Source of the DNA: Rhodospirillales bacterium
GTDB lineage: Bacteria > Pseudomonadota > Alphaproteobacteria > Acetobacterales > Acetobacteraceae
Reading direction: 5' to 3'
DNA length: 48,683 nucleotides
Assembly: GCA_025351925.1 (NCBI GenBank)
Contig: JANXVC010000337.1
Location: 1 to 48,683, forward strand
A model generated the notes under the pieces. That model saw nothing but the letters and a program-made list of their open reading frames with translations, ran no database searches and was not told the DNA's origin. Positions 33,462 through 42,257 of the stretch are shown here, one piece after another; the first letter of the stretch is position 1, and each line of letters opens with the position of its first letter. Made by a program: the position numbers and the translations under genes.

Positions 33462-34115
33462 ATGGAGGGTCCCTTGAGTAGATTTGCCGCAATATGCCTC
33501 AGCCTGTCATTCGCCTCGGCTGCGGCCGCACAAACTCCGGGACTGGACGCGGCGGCGCGCCGTTATCCGCCCTTCGTGATGGGCGGCAACGTTCGGCCTG
33601 CCGACGGCAAGCCGCCGTATGCCCGCGCCTGTCCAGCCGCCGGCGCTCGCGTCGAGCAACGCGGCGGCCCAGCGTTCGAATACCTTGGCGCCAGCCCCGC
33701 CAATCCCGAACTCTGCCGCATGCGCATCGGCACCGACGATGTCGAGGCCTGGCAGGCCATCTGGCTCACTGCATGGCCTGGCGCGGATGTGGCGCATACA
33801 GCGCTGCGGTCGGTGATCCAGGGGCGCACCGGCGTAGTCGTCGGCTTCGACGTGCGCATGATGCCGGGCGCGCAGTGGCACGACCTGATCCGCAACGAGG
33901 GCGTCGAGGACATCAGCCTGCTCGGCACGACCTACCACGCGGTTAAGCTTTCGCACTATCGGGAGGGTTTTGACGGTAATACCTACCGTTCCGTCTCGAC
34001 GGTGTGGAAGGACATCCCGACCGGGGTCATTCTGTATGCAACCTACAACCACATCGCGGGGCGGCCGGAGTTGGATGGTCCTTTGACCCCGACTGCGATC
34101 ATCAAGGCGCCATAA
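33462..34115 (+). CDS. Secreted protein of unknown function
   Basis: Protein of about 217 residues with a Sec signal peptide (RFAAICLSLSFASAAAAQT). ATG at 33462 and TTG at 33474 are both possible; GGAGGG at 33464-33469 favours the TTG. The mature part has two Cys (ARACPAAG, PELCRMRIG) that could form a disulfide, and patterns such as WQAIWLTAWPGAD and TYRSVSTVWKDIPTGVILYATYNH that suggest a beta-rich fold. I do not recognise the family. It is divergent from dmeR and converges on the decarboxylase gene. Confidence 0.72.
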   Translation: MEGPLSRFAAICLSLSFASAAAAQTPGLDAAARRYPPFVMGGNVRPADGKPPYARACPAAGARVEQRGGPAFEYLGASPANPELCRMRIGTDDVEAWQAIWLTAWPGADVAHTALRSVIQGRTGVVVGFDVRMMPGAQWHDLIRNEGVEDISLLGTTYHAVKLSHYREGFDGNTYRSVSTVWKDIPTGVILYATYNHIAGRPELDGPLTPTAIIKAP

Positions 34116-34127
34116 CCGGGTCCGGGC

Positions 34128-36437
34128 TCAAAACCCGAGCTCGTCAAGCGCCCGGTGCGCCGCGCGGCGCAGCGCCTGTTCGAGGACGGCGAGGAAGTTC
34201 CCGCCGTTCGTCTCGGTCGTCCAGGGATCCATCGTGGTCGAGATCAGGAAATCGACTCCGAGCTCCGCCGCCGGCCGCACGCCCAGGCGCGCGCAGAATG
34301 CGTTGACGAAGGCATGGCCATAGACCGCTGGGTCGAAGCGGGAGCTGGTGAGGATCAGGTCGAGGCCGCTCAGGTCCGCCCGAGGCTCGATCATGCTGCA
34401 TAGGGAAAACACGCGCTCGTTGAACAGGTTGGCCCGCGCAAGGTCGGTGTTCAGCCCGTCCGGCGTGCGGAAGTTCAGCGAGAAGGCAAGGATCACCTGG
34501 TCGGAGCCGAGCTGGCTGAACAGCTCCCGCGCCGCCGCGTCCTCGTTCAGCAGCCGGCTCAGGGCCGCGTTGTCCAGATCGACGAACCGCCGGATCAACG
34601 CCTGCTCGGCTGCCAGCTCCTCCGCCCGGCCGTGCGCCCGCTCGACCGGCGTGCGGTTGAACAGCGTGATGGTGAAACGTGGGTCGTCGAGGCTCCGCAG
34701 CCGGGCGAACAGGCGCTTCGAGGTCCAGATGCACTGGCCCAGGATCTTGCCGTAGCCGCTGCGGTCCGGCCGGATCACCCGGTGCGCCAGCCACACCGCC
34801 GCAGCCGCCGCGCCGGGTTTGCTGCCCTCGACGCCATAGACGCCGACCGTCGGCTCGGCCTGGCTGTGGAACACCACCGGCGCCCGCAGCGAGATCGCGT
34901 CGCGGATCGCCGCGTTGCGGTAGCACAATGCGCCGGCGGGGTAGGGAATGTAGCCGCCCTTGTGCGGATCAACCGTGATGCTGTCGGCCTGCCCGAGTGC
35001 CGCATATTGCTGCTGCACATACGCGCTCATCGCCTCGGTTGGAATCTGCTTGCGGCAGTCCGGCTCGTGCTCATCGCGCAGCATGGCGCGGAAATAGCCG
35101 CCCCAGGCCGCATCGGCGTGCACCGCGAAGTTGAAGCCCTGCGCGCGGTAGCGCTCCCTCAGCGCCAGCAGCCCGGCCAGCGGATCGACCGCACTCTCCT
35201 CCGTGCTGCCGATCACCGCGACGACCGTCAGCAGCGGGATGCGCCGGCGCAGCAGGATGTCGAGCGTCGTCTCCACGTGCTCCAGGTCGAGCCGGGCGTC
35301 ACGGTCCACCCGCTGCACCAGCAGCGCATTCTGCCCCATGCCCAGCAGGGTCGCGGCCTTGGGCCAGGAGTAGTGCCCGGTGGCTGGCGCCAGGAACACC
35401 GGCGCCTCCGGCACGTCCGGCATGAAGTTGCGGTAGAAGCCCATGAGCCCGGTGTTCTGCACCGCATAGGGCACCAGCGCCTGGGTCAGCGTCTCCGGAG
35501 CGATGCCCAGTGCGGCCAGCGCTGCCGGTAGGCCGGCCACCACGTCGATGTCGAGGTTCAGCAGCGTCCAGGTGTCGAGGTCGATCAGCCGTCCGGTGCC
35601 GCCGCCCCAAAGCGGGACCTCGACCGCCCGCGCCGCTGCAAGCGCCGGCGCCGCCCGGATTGCCGCGCGCAGCCCGACCGCGGCGAACTTCAGGTTCCGC
35701 GCCGCCCAAAGCGCCTCGATGTTCGCCACCGTGCCGCCGCTGGTGATGTGTCCCCACGGCACCACCTGACCCGGCGCTGGCGGCTGGCCGTCCGGCGGCA
35801 CGCTGTAGCCCAGCATGCGGCACAGATCGTTGCCGGCCTCGATTTCGAGGCGAGTGGTGACCGGGGACGCCTCGGCGGCGACGTTGTTCTGGTTATACAG
35901 CAACGCGGCGAACAGCCCGACGGTCGCCGGCATCGCCTGGTCCCACAGCATATGGCCCTGGTAGCGCATGCTGGCGAACGGCGCAGACATCTGCAGCTTT
36001 TCCAGCAGCTTCGCCGTCTCGGTGCGCAGGCGCTCGACCCCCTGCAGGAACTCGGGCGAGCGGCGAAGCGCCGGGGTGATGTGGGTCGGGTCCTCCGGGT
36101 GGAAGGCCCGGCGGAACTCGGCATGGCTGTCAATGGCGGCGCCGATCAGCTCACGCAGCAGCTCGAGGTTCTCCGCCTGCGGGCCGAGGAACCACGCCTC
36201 CGGGATGCCTGAACCGGCACCAGCGCCTTCAAGGCCGAGCGGCGCCCGCAGCTCCCGATCCCACGCCGCCCGGGCGTTCGCGCGGCGTTGGGCGAGCGGC
36301 GTCGGGGTCGCGGCCGCGGGCTGCTGGATGGGAAGGGTCAAGGCCTCGAAGCTCCTGAATGTGGTCGAAATGTCACGATTGGCACACTGCTCCACTGATA
36401 ACACGAAGCCGTGATGAGGCCTTGCTGGATCGGTCAT
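34128..36437 (-). CDS. Large PLP-dependent decarboxylase (group II amino-acid decarboxylase type)
   Basis: Enzyme of up to 769 residues with the fold of pyridoxal-phosphate decarboxylases. Seen are HITSGGTVANIEALWAARN (phosphate loop), HADAAWGGYF (Asp that holds the pyridine ring), and VDPHKGGYIPYPAG with the PLP-binding Lys near residue 493. The size exceeds ordinary glutamate or tyrosine decarboxylases (about 450-620), with extra sequence at both ends. The start is uncertain: ATG at 36437 lacks a ribosome site, and TTG at 36341 has AGGAG upstream and gives 737 residues. Glutamate, tyrosine or another amino acid could be the substrate. It is divergent from the PQQ dehydrogenase gene. Confidence 0.88.
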   Translation of the reverse strand: MTDPARPHHGFVLSVEQCANRDISTTFRSFEALTLPIQQPAAATPTPLAQRRANARAAWDRELRAPLGLEGAGAGSGIPEAWFLGPQAENLELLRELIGAAIDSHAEFRRAFHPEDPTHITPALRRSPEFLQGVERLRTETAKLLEKLQMSAPFASMRYQGHMLWDQAMPATVGLFAALLYNQNNVAAEASPVTTRLEIEAGNDLCRMLGYSVPPDGQPPAPGQVVPWGHITSGGTVANIEALWAARNLKFAAVGLRAAIRAAPALAAARAVEVPLWGGGTGRLIDLDTWTLLNLDIDVVAGLPAALAALGIAPETLTQALVPYAVQNTGLMGFYRNFMPDVPEAPVFLAPATGHYSWPKAATLLGMGQNALLVQRVDRDARLDLEHVETTLDILLRRRIPLLTVVAVIGSTEESAVDPLAGLLALRERYRAQGFNFAVHADAAWGGYFRAMLRDEHEPDCRKQIPTEAMSAYVQQQYAALGQADSITVDPHKGGYIPYPAGALCYRNAAIRDAISLRAPVVFHSQAEPTVGVYGVEGSKPGAAAAAVWLAHRVIRPDRSGYGKILGQCIWTSKRLFARLRSLDDPRFTITLFNRTPVERAHGRAEELAAEQALIRRFVDLDNAALSRLLNEDAAARELFSQLGSDQVILAFSLNFRTPDGLNTDLARANLFNERVFSLCSMIEPRADLSGLDLILTSSRFDPAVYGHAFVNAFCARLGVRPAAELGVDFLISTTMDPWTTETNGGNFLAVLEQALRRAAHRALDELGF

Positions 36438-36532
36438 CGTGTTCCGCGCACCTTGCGGCATCTGCGGACTGCCGTACTTAGTGGTTGGCGAGCCGGCTAT
36501 AAAGCCGCCGTGGTATTTAGAGGGAAACAGTC

Positions 36533-37795
36533 GTGAAGTTGAGAGCAGTCCTGCAATACACGAGTATCTTGGCGCCGGCGGCGTTGACATTAGGCTTGCT
36601 GAGCAGCCCAGCCCAGGCCGCCGATATGAAGAGTTACGACAGCAGCAAGCAGAGTTTCTGGCAGCATCCGCCGCCGGATTGGTTCCTGGGCGACGAGACG
36701 GCCGACATGAAGGGCCTCGCGCCGCCGTCCGGCCCCGCGACACCGACCCCGTTGGCCGAGCTGCAGGACAACCTGAAGAAGGTCAAGCTGCCGGCTGGCT
36801 TCAAGATCGAGGTCTATGCGTCCGGCCTGCCCGAGGCGCGGCAGATGGCATGGGGCGACAACGGCACGCTGTTCGTCGGCTCATACAACGCGACCAACGT
36901 CTATGCCGTAACGGATGTGGACGGCAAGCGCAGCGTCAAGACGATCCTGAAGGGCCTCAACATGCCGACGGGCCTCGCGGTCCGGGATGGCGCGTTGTAT
37001 GTGATCGCGATCGACAAGCTGCTGCGCTACGACAACGTCGAGGCGAACCTCGACCACATGCCGGCGCCGACCGTCGCCTATGACGACATGCCTCCCTACG
37101 TCGCGCATGGCTGGAAATATATCGTGACCGACAAGACCGGCAGCATGTACCTGCCGTTCGGCCCTCCGTTCAACGTCGGCATCCCGCCCACCAGCGTGTC
37201 GCAGGTCCGCCGCGTGGACCCGAAGACCGGCTTGGCTGAGATCATGGCCTTGGGCGTCCGCAACAGCGTCGGCGGCGACATCGACCCGCGCAGCGGCGAC
37301 TACTGGTTCACCGAGAACGCGCGCGACTGGATGAGCGACGATATCCCCAGCGACAAGCTGAACCACATCACCAAGATCGGCCAGCATTTCGGCTATCCGT
37401 ACTGCCACCAGGGCGACATGCCGGATCCGAAGTTCGCGCGCGGCCATACCTGCGATGAGTTCACGCCGCCGGTGGTCAAGCTCGGCGCGCACGTCGCTCC
37501 GCTGGGGATGAAGTTCTACACCGGGAGCCAATTCCCGGCCGAATACCAGAACAACATCTTCATCGCCGAGCATGGCTCCTGGAACCGTCATAAGTATCAG
37601 GGCGCGCGGATTGACCGCGTCGTCGTCGATGCCGACGGCAAGAATGCGCATCAGGAGGTGTTCGCCCAGGGCTGGCTGACCGGCGACCAAGATTACGCTG
37701 GCCGCCCAACGGACATTCTGCAGGCGAAGGACGGGTCGCTGCTGGTGGCCGATGACTGGGCCGGTGCGATCTATCGCATCAGCTACGCCAAGTAG
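36533..37795 (+). CDS. PQQ-dependent sugar dehydrogenase, sorbosone dehydrogenase-like
   Basis: Periplasmic quinoprotein of 420 residues. GTG at 36533 has AGAGGG upstream. A Sec signal ends near AQAADMK. The GSDH/SNDH beta-propeller shows in GFKIEVYASGLPEARQMAWG, GTLFVGSYNATNVYAV, NMPTGLAV, ENARDWMSDD, EHGSWNRH and GRPTDILQAKDGSLLVADDW. These enzymes oxidise aldoses or sorbosone in the periplasm and pass electrons to the respiratory chain; a dihaem cytochrome c gene follows after a strong terminator, a natural electron acceptor. A GGCT-ATAA-AGCC hairpin lies about 30 bp upstream of the start. Confidence 0.92.
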   Translation: MKLRAVLQYTSILAPAALTLGLLSSPAQAADMKSYDSSKQSFWQHPPPDWFLGDETADMKGLAPPSGPATPTPLAELQDNLKKVKLPAGFKIEVYASGLPEARQMAWGDNGTLFVGSYNATNVYAVTDVDGKRSVKTILKGLNMPTGLAVRDGALYVIAIDKLLRYDNVEANLDHMPAPTVAYDDMPPYVAHGWKYIVTDKTGSMYLPFGPPFNVGIPPTSVSQVRRVDPKTGLAEIMALGVRNSVGGDIDPRSGDYWFTENARDWMSDDIPSDKLNHITKIGQHFGYPYCHQGDMPDPKFARGHTCDEFTPPVVKLGAHVAPLGMKFYTGSQFPAEYQNNIFIAEHGSWNRHKYQGARIDRVVVDADGKNAHQEVFAQGWLTGDQDYAGRPTDILQAKDGSLLVADDWAGAIYRISYAK

Positions 37796-37825
37796 GCACC
37801 AGCGGCGCCAAGGAGTATGACGAAA

Positions 37826-37861
37826 CCGCCCGCCTCAGCGATGAGGCGGGCGGAGCTTTTT
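37826..37861 (+). terminator. Strong rho-independent terminator
   Basis: A perfect 12-bp stem (CCGCCCGCCTCA with TGAGGCGGGCGG) closes a GCGA loop and is followed three bases later by five T. It lies 31 bp after the sugar dehydrogenase stop and 21 bp before the cytochrome start, so the cytochrome must have its own transcript or depend on read-through. Confidence 0.92.
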
Positions 37862-37881
37862 GAACAGCTTTGGATGATCGA

Positions 37882-38481
37882 ATGCGAAAGATTTGGGCCT
37901 TAAACACGGCAGCTCTGCTTACCGTGGGATTTTGCCTGATGTCCGCGCCGGCATTGGCCGCCGACATCGCGGCCGGGCAGGCGCGGGCTGAGGCCTGCCA
38001 GGCCTGCCACGGCGCCCAGGGTATATCAGAGAACCCGGAGATCCCGTCGCTCGCCGGACAGCAGGATAAGTTCCTGCAATGGCAGCTCGTGTTCTTCAGG
38101 TCGGGCCGCCGCGCGAACGAGATCATGGGGCCGATGGCGGCCGATCTGACTGACGAGGACGTGCGCAACCTTGGCGCCTATTTCGCCTCGCTGCCTGCCG
38201 GACCGCCGCCCGCGTCGGAGGTTGACCCGGCGCTGCTTCAGGCGGGCGAGGTCCTGGCCGAGCAGCACCGTTGCGCCGCCTGCCACACCGATACGTTCGG
38301 CGGCAAGCAGGCTGCGCCGGCGATCGCGCATCAGCATCGGGACTACCTGGTCAAAGCGCTGGCCGACTACCGGTCCGGCGCCCGGCCCAGCACTGGCGTT
38401 GCCGCGATGACCGAGGCGGCATCGGGGCTGAGCGACAGCGACATCGCGGCGCTGGCGCAGTTCCTGGCGGCTTACCGATGA
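37882..38481 (+). CDS. Dihaem cytochrome c (c4-like), periplasmic
   Basis: Protein of 199 residues with a Sec signal (LNTAALLTVGFCLMSAPALAAD) and two haem c sites, CQACH and CAACH, one per domain of about 85 residues. Met ligands are available (IMGPMAADL in the first, GVAAMTEAASG in the second). The layout is that of cytochrome c4 or a duplicated class I cytochrome acting as electron shuttle to oxidase. ATG at 37882 is preferred over TTG at 37870. The stop overlaps the next start (ATGA), and a PQQ dehydrogenase lies just upstream across a terminator. Confidence 0.9.
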   Translation: MRKIWALNTAALLTVGFCLMSAPALAADIAAGQARAEACQACHGAQGISENPEIPSLAGQQDKFLQWQLVFFRSGRRANEIMGPMAADLTDEDVRNLGAYFASLPAGPPPASEVDPALLQAGEVLAEQHRCAACHTDTFGGKQAAPAIAHQHRDYLVKALADYRSGARPSTGVAAMTEAASGLSDSDIAALAQFLAAYR

Positions 38482-38948
38482 TCCGCACGGCGTTTACCGG
38501 CGTGTTGTTCCTGTTGCTGCAAGGTCCGGCGTTGGCTCAGTCCTCGCCGGGCGGCCCAGCGCTGGACCGTTCGGAGGCATTCGAGCGGGCGTTCGCGACG
38601 TCGGCCTACACATTCGACGCCTGTGGGGACCCGCTGGCCGGACGCATGTTCCGGCGTGCGTTGACGGAGCGGTTCGCCCATTGCCCATTCACCCCCGAGG
38701 CACGGTCGCGCTTCCAGCAGAATGCCCGGGGCCAACTGGCGAAGTCGCGGCAGATGGTGGAGAACCTGGTCGAGACCAATGGCGGTCTGCCTATGCGGCT
38801 CGATGGTATGTCGATGACCTGTCACGAGCAGCAGGCCAGCGACACCTATCGGCAGTTCCGTGAGCAGCTGGAGCAGTATTCGCATGGCGAGCTCACCGCC
38901 GAAGCGGTCATCGCGTCACCCTGTGATGCTTCCGACATAGCGCCTTAG
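38478..38948 (+). CDS. Secreted protein of unknown function, coupled to cytochrome c
   Basis: Protein of 156 residues with a Sec signal (FTGVLFLLLQGPALAQSS). ATG at 38478 overlaps the stop of the cytochrome c gene, so the two are translated together. The mature part is mostly helical by pattern and has four Cys (DACGDP, AHCPF, MTCHEQ, SPCDA), enough for two disulfides; only one is followed by His and there is no CXXCH, so it is not a haem c protein. RALTERFAHCPFTPEARSRF is a notable segment. I do not recognise the family. A role in assembly or partner binding for the cytochrome is a guess from position. Confidence 0.78.
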   Translation: MIRTAFTGVLFLLLQGPALAQSSPGGPALDRSEAFERAFATSAYTFDACGDPLAGRMFRRALTERFAHCPFTPEARSRFQQNARGQLAKSRQMVENLVETNGGLPMRLDGMSMTCHEQQASDTYRQFREQLEQYSHGELTAEAVIASPCDASDIAP

Positions 38949-38995
38949 GGCTGCGCACCTGCTGTTGAATCTCTGACCGGTCACCGGTGGCCGTG

Positions 38996-39760
38996 ATGCC
39001 ACGCCGCGAGACATCAACGGGGCTAGGAACAATCGTCGCCATCCGGCGATATCCCGTGAAATCGATGCAGGCGGAGCCGATGGACGCGGCGGCGTTGCAT
39101 TGGACGGGCCTGCACGGCGACCGGCAATACGCCTTCTGCAAGGTAGCTAGTACTTCGGACTTCCCATGGCTGACCGGCCGCGAGGTGCCCAGCCTTATGC
39201 AGTACGCTGCCCGCTATTCCAATCCCAGCGACCCCCGGCGCGCGCGGGTGCGCATCACCGCTCCGGACGGGACGACATTCGACGTCACCGACCCAGTCCT
39301 GGCCGAGTGCCTGGCCGATATTGCCAAGGCTCCGGTGCAGTTGTTGCGGCTCGGACGCGGGGCATTCGACGCCATGCCGCTCTCCGTTATTACCACCACG
39401 ACTGGGGAAGCCATCACCCAGGCGCACGGTAAGGCGGTTTCGCTCGATCGGTTCCGCGCCAACCTGGTGATTCGCCCGGATGACCCGGCTGTCACTGAGC
39501 GGAATTGGCTGGGCTGTGCCCTAGCGCTGGGCGACGCGCCAGCGCCGCCTATGCTGCGGCTGGACTGGCCGATTCCGCGCTGTGCCATGGTTGCGATCGA
39601 CCCTGTTACCGCCCTGCGCGATGCGGGGGTGCTACGCACCGTCGTTCAGCGTTTCCGCAACGAAGTCGGGGCGTATTGCTCCGTGCAGGCGCCGGGCATG
39701 ATCCGTGTCGGCGACCGGGTGCGCCTGATTGACGCCGGACTGCCGCATGTCGCCGGATGA
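38996..39760 (+). CDS. MOSC domain protein
   Basis: Protein of 254 residues with an N-terminal MOSC beta-barrel (IVAIRRYPVKSMQAEPM, HGDRQYAF) and a C-terminal MOSC domain (DRFRANLVI, with GCALALGDA and later CSVQAPGMIRVGDRVRL). The family is linked to molybdenum cofactor sulfuration and N-hydroxylated substrate reduction (YcbX/mARC type). The cofactor Cys of YcbX-like proteins could be the one in IPRCAMVAID, conserved by position. ATG at 38996 or GTG at 38987 may start it; neither has a clear ribosome site. No molybdenum genes are near. Confidence 0.87.
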   Translation: MPRRETSTGLGTIVAIRRYPVKSMQAEPMDAAALHWTGLHGDRQYAFCKVASTSDFPWLTGREVPSLMQYAARYSNPSDPRRARVRITAPDGTTFDVTDPVLAECLADIAKAPVQLLRLGRGAFDAMPLSVITTTTGEAITQAHGKAVSLDRFRANLVIRPDDPAVTERNWLGCALALGDAPAPPMLRLDWPIPRCAMVAIDPVTALRDAGVLRTVVQRFRNEVGAYCSVQAPGMIRVGDRVRLIDAGLPHVAG

Positions 39761-39876
39761 CGCTGGGCGGTACTGGCCGGCAAGAGGATGTTAACAATCG
39801 AGCCTTCTGGGCACTACGGTCTAGGTATTCGTACATGGAGCCAATGTATGATTATATACCGACGAGGCACAGCCTT

Positions 39877-39894
39877 TATAATAGCTGGCATAAT
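39877..39894 (+). promoter_or_regulatory. AT-rich promoter candidate with two -10-like boxes
   Basis: TATAAT (39877-39882) matches the -10 consensus and CATAAT follows at 39889-39894, in a short AT-rich interval before the beta-propeller gene at 39909. No convincing -35 box was seen at 17 bp. Such AT-rich text is unusual in this window. Confidence 0.35.
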
Positions 39895-39908
39895 AGACAG
39901 GCAGGCTC

Positions 39909-41381
39909 ATGTACCTTCGTGAATGGCTTAGGTATTTTGTTTTTACGACGGTCATCGCTGGCTTTGTCTCGCCGGTTGCGGCACACGCCGAGGATTGGGT
40001 TACCTTTGGCAAGACTGCGCAGCGCCAGGGTTACAACGGTCAAGAAACCAGTTTGAGCGAGCAGACCGTTCACGGACTGCATCAGCTTTGGCATTTTACC
40101 ATGAACGGTCCGATCCTGACCCAGCCATTGCTCGCGAGCGGGATCGCGGTGGATGACGGTACGGGAACCGGCAAAACGGTCCTGACCGATCTGGTCTATG
40201 TTGCCGACATGACCGGCCTTGTCGCCGCGTTCGACGCTGGCGGCAGCGGGATGGCCTGGAGCAGCCAACTCCCTGCCTTGCCGACGTTTTGCCCTGATTT
40301 TCCGACGGGAGTGGTTGGCATCATCGGGACCCCGACGATCGACAAGGCGCTCAATCGCATGTGGGTCGTGGCCGCCGACGGCAGCTTGTGGGCGCTTGCT
40401 CTGGACACCGGACTCCCGCTGCCCGGCTATCCCCTGCAGATCATCGACCCCGACAATGCGGATGGGCAGACGATCAACTATGGCGGCCTGAACTACTCCG
40501 ATGGCTCGCTGTATGTGCCGACGGGCGGTCAATGCGATGAGCCGCCTTACCACGGCCAGCTCATCAAGGTTGCCGTAGGAACGGCGGTGACCGCCGTGCC
40601 GCAGGTCGCCGCGCGCTGGTATCCGTCCGGTGCCGCGGGGCCGGATGGCGGCGGCATTTGGGGCTTCGGCGGCGTGTCGATCGAGGCGGACGGCTCCTAT
40701 CTCTATGCCGCCACCGGCAATGCGCTCGTGACGCCGGAGAATGCTGGTTACGCGGATCAGGTCATCAAGCTTGACACTAGCCTGCAGCCCGTTGCGGCCA
40801 ACGCACCATCGCTGATCGGCGCGGATTTGGACTTTGGCGCCACCCCACTGCTGTATCAGCCAACGGACTGCCCCGCACAGATGGTGGTAATGAACAAGTC
40901 CGGCGCGTTATTCCTTTTCAACCGGGCCTCCAGCGATATAACGGCGGGGCCATTGCAGCGCATCCAGGTCACCCGATCGGCTGAGAATGGCAACTTCATC
41001 GGCCTGCCTGCGTTCGACCCGGTTTCACAGCAGCTGTACTTGGGCAGTCCATGGGACGATGTTTCATGGCAATATTCACATGGGCTGCTTGCGTTCGGAG
41101 TGTCGAACGGCTGCGCGCTGACGCTGCAATGGCAGCAAACCATTGGTCTCGATGTGAGCCAATCACCAAACAACCCGATGATCCCGCCCGTAGTAGCCAA
41201 CGGCGTCGTATATTATTCGACCGGCGCCGCGAGCTCAGTCTTCGCTTACACTTCAAAAGGCAACTATCTTTGGGACAGCGGACAGCAGATCGTGGGTGGG
41301 ATCATCGCGGCGCCCACCGTCGTCAACGGCATGCTTCTCGTGGCCGACTACAGCGGCAATCTTACAGCGTTCGGTCCCTGA
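39909..41381 (+). CDS. Secreted PQQ-type beta-propeller protein
   Basis: Protein of 490 residues with a Sec signal (FVFTTVIAGFVSPVAAHAED). It shows repeated propeller-blade text: DLVYVADMTGLVAAFDA, NRMWVVAADGSLWALALD, NGVVYYSTGAASSVFAYT, NGMLLVADYSGNLTAF. This resembles outer-membrane-assembly (BamB) and quinoprotein dehydrogenase propellers, but no motif decides on PQQ binding, and the length is below that of methanol/alcohol dehydrogenases. Four or five Cys are present (FCPDFP, GQCDEPP, TDCPAQ, GCALT). It could be an enzyme or a binding protein in the periplasm. It has its own promoter region. Confidence 0.82.
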   Translation: MYLREWLRYFVFTTVIAGFVSPVAAHAEDWVTFGKTAQRQGYNGQETSLSEQTVHGLHQLWHFTMNGPILTQPLLASGIAVDDGTGTGKTVLTDLVYVADMTGLVAAFDAGGSGMAWSSQLPALPTFCPDFPTGVVGIIGTPTIDKALNRMWVVAADGSLWALALDTGLPLPGYPLQIIDPDNADGQTINYGGLNYSDGSLYVPTGGQCDEPPYHGQLIKVAVGTAVTAVPQVAARWYPSGAAGPDGGGIWGFGGVSIEADGSYLYAATGNALVTPENAGYADQVIKLDTSLQPVAANAPSLIGADLDFGATPLLYQPTDCPAQMVVMNKSGALFLFNRASSDITAGPLQRIQVTRSAENGNFIGLPAFDPVSQQLYLGSPWDDVSWQYSHGLLAFGVSNGCALTLQWQQTIGLDVSQSPNNPMIPPVVANGVVYYSTGAASSVFAYTSKGNYLWDSGQQIVGGIIAAPTVVNGMLLVADYSGNLTAFGP

Positions 41382-41457
41382 GCGCGGCGTGGTCTAATAG
41401 CCGGACCATCTGAATGATCATCCTTTTCGCAAATTGTTTCCTTAACAATAAATATCG

Positions 41458-41469
41458 CGTATTGATACG
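41458..41469. promoter_or_regulatory. Short perfect dyad upstream of the basic protein gene
   Basis: CGTAT-TG-ATACG lies 26 bp before the ATG at 41495 in an AT-rich 110-bp interval. It is short and could be chance; its place fits an operator or promoter-overlapping site. Confidence 0.25.
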
Positions 41470-41494
41470 TTTCACGTAACAAGAGAGATGCGAT

Positions 41495-42070
41495 ATGGCC
41501 CGTAGGCCGAACGCCGCTTCACCCGTCGGACTTCCGGTTTCACGCTTGGCAAAGAACGCCGCTGCCGAAAGCGAGGCGTCCGGCGGGATCCATAGAGGTC
41601 GCAAGGTGAAGGCGGCTGGTTCGACTAAGCCGTCCAAGGTTGTAAAGAGGAGCCCACAAGGTGCCGGGCCTACGAACGTGGTTGGATTGCACGGCGATGC
41701 CGCCGCGGCGCCCGCCCGAGAACGCCTCAGCCGCAAGCCGAAGGCGATGGATGAGACAATAAAGAGTTCTGCGCCCTCGCAACCGGCCAAGCCTGCCAAG
41801 ACACCGTCGAGTCGCAAGCCTCGTCACGCTGCGCCTATGGCCGAACCACCCACGGTTTCGCACACGACGGTCGCCGGACCGAGCTTGCAGGCGGCCGAGC
41901 CAACAGAGGTTTCAACGCCAGCGGTGCAATGGAACCGCGCAACCGACATGGTGCGGTTCGACTGGGCTGCGATCGAGAACACGGCGTCGCAAGGCGGTCC
42001 GAACCAAGGAATGGCTAAGCTGCTGATCGCGGCGCGCGCGCAGGGTGCAAACTCTCGGTGGCCGCTTTGA
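41495..42070 (+). CDS. Basic, disordered protein of unknown function
   Basis: Protein of 191 residues, start supported by AGAGAGATG-like purines upstream. Residues 1-140 are low in complexity and rich in Ala, Lys, Pro, Arg and Ser (AKPAKTPSSRKPRHAAP), likely disordered. The last 45 or so look folded and end in ATDMVRFDWAAIENTASQGG and NQGMAKLLIAARAQGANSRW. The composition resembles DNA- or RNA-binding tails, but no domain is recognised. It has no signal peptide. It may be a lineage-specific gene. Confidence 0.72.
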   Translation: MARRPNAASPVGLPVSRLAKNAAAESEASGGIHRGRKVKAAGSTKPSKVVKRSPQGAGPTNVVGLHGDAAAAPARERLSRKPKAMDETIKSSAPSQPAKPAKTPSSRKPRHAAPMAEPPTVSHTTVAGPSLQAAEPTEVSTPAVQWNRATDMVRFDWAAIENTASQGGPNQGMAKLLIAARAQGANSRWPL

Positions 42071-42221
42071 AACGTCATCTTCGAAGGGCTGGGGGGCGCT
42101 GAGGCGTTCGGGGCGGCGTCGTCCCGAATTTATGTAAGACTGCCTAACGCCGCGCGCCCGAGCGGCCTGCAGGGTGTAGAGCCGCCGCTAACGCCGATGT
42201 TCTTGTTGCGAGGGACGCGAG

Positions 42222-42245
42222 TGCATCAGCGCGATATCTGATGTA
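42222..42245. promoter_or_regulatory. Candidate TetR operator (inverted repeat)
   Basis: CATCAG (42224-42229) and CTGATG (42238-42243) flank an 8-bp centre, with a further T...A match outside one mismatch. The dyad ends 13-15 bp before the ATG of the TetR-family gene, the usual place for an autoregulated operator. Confidence 0.5.
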
Positions 42246-42257
42246 AGTGATCGACGC

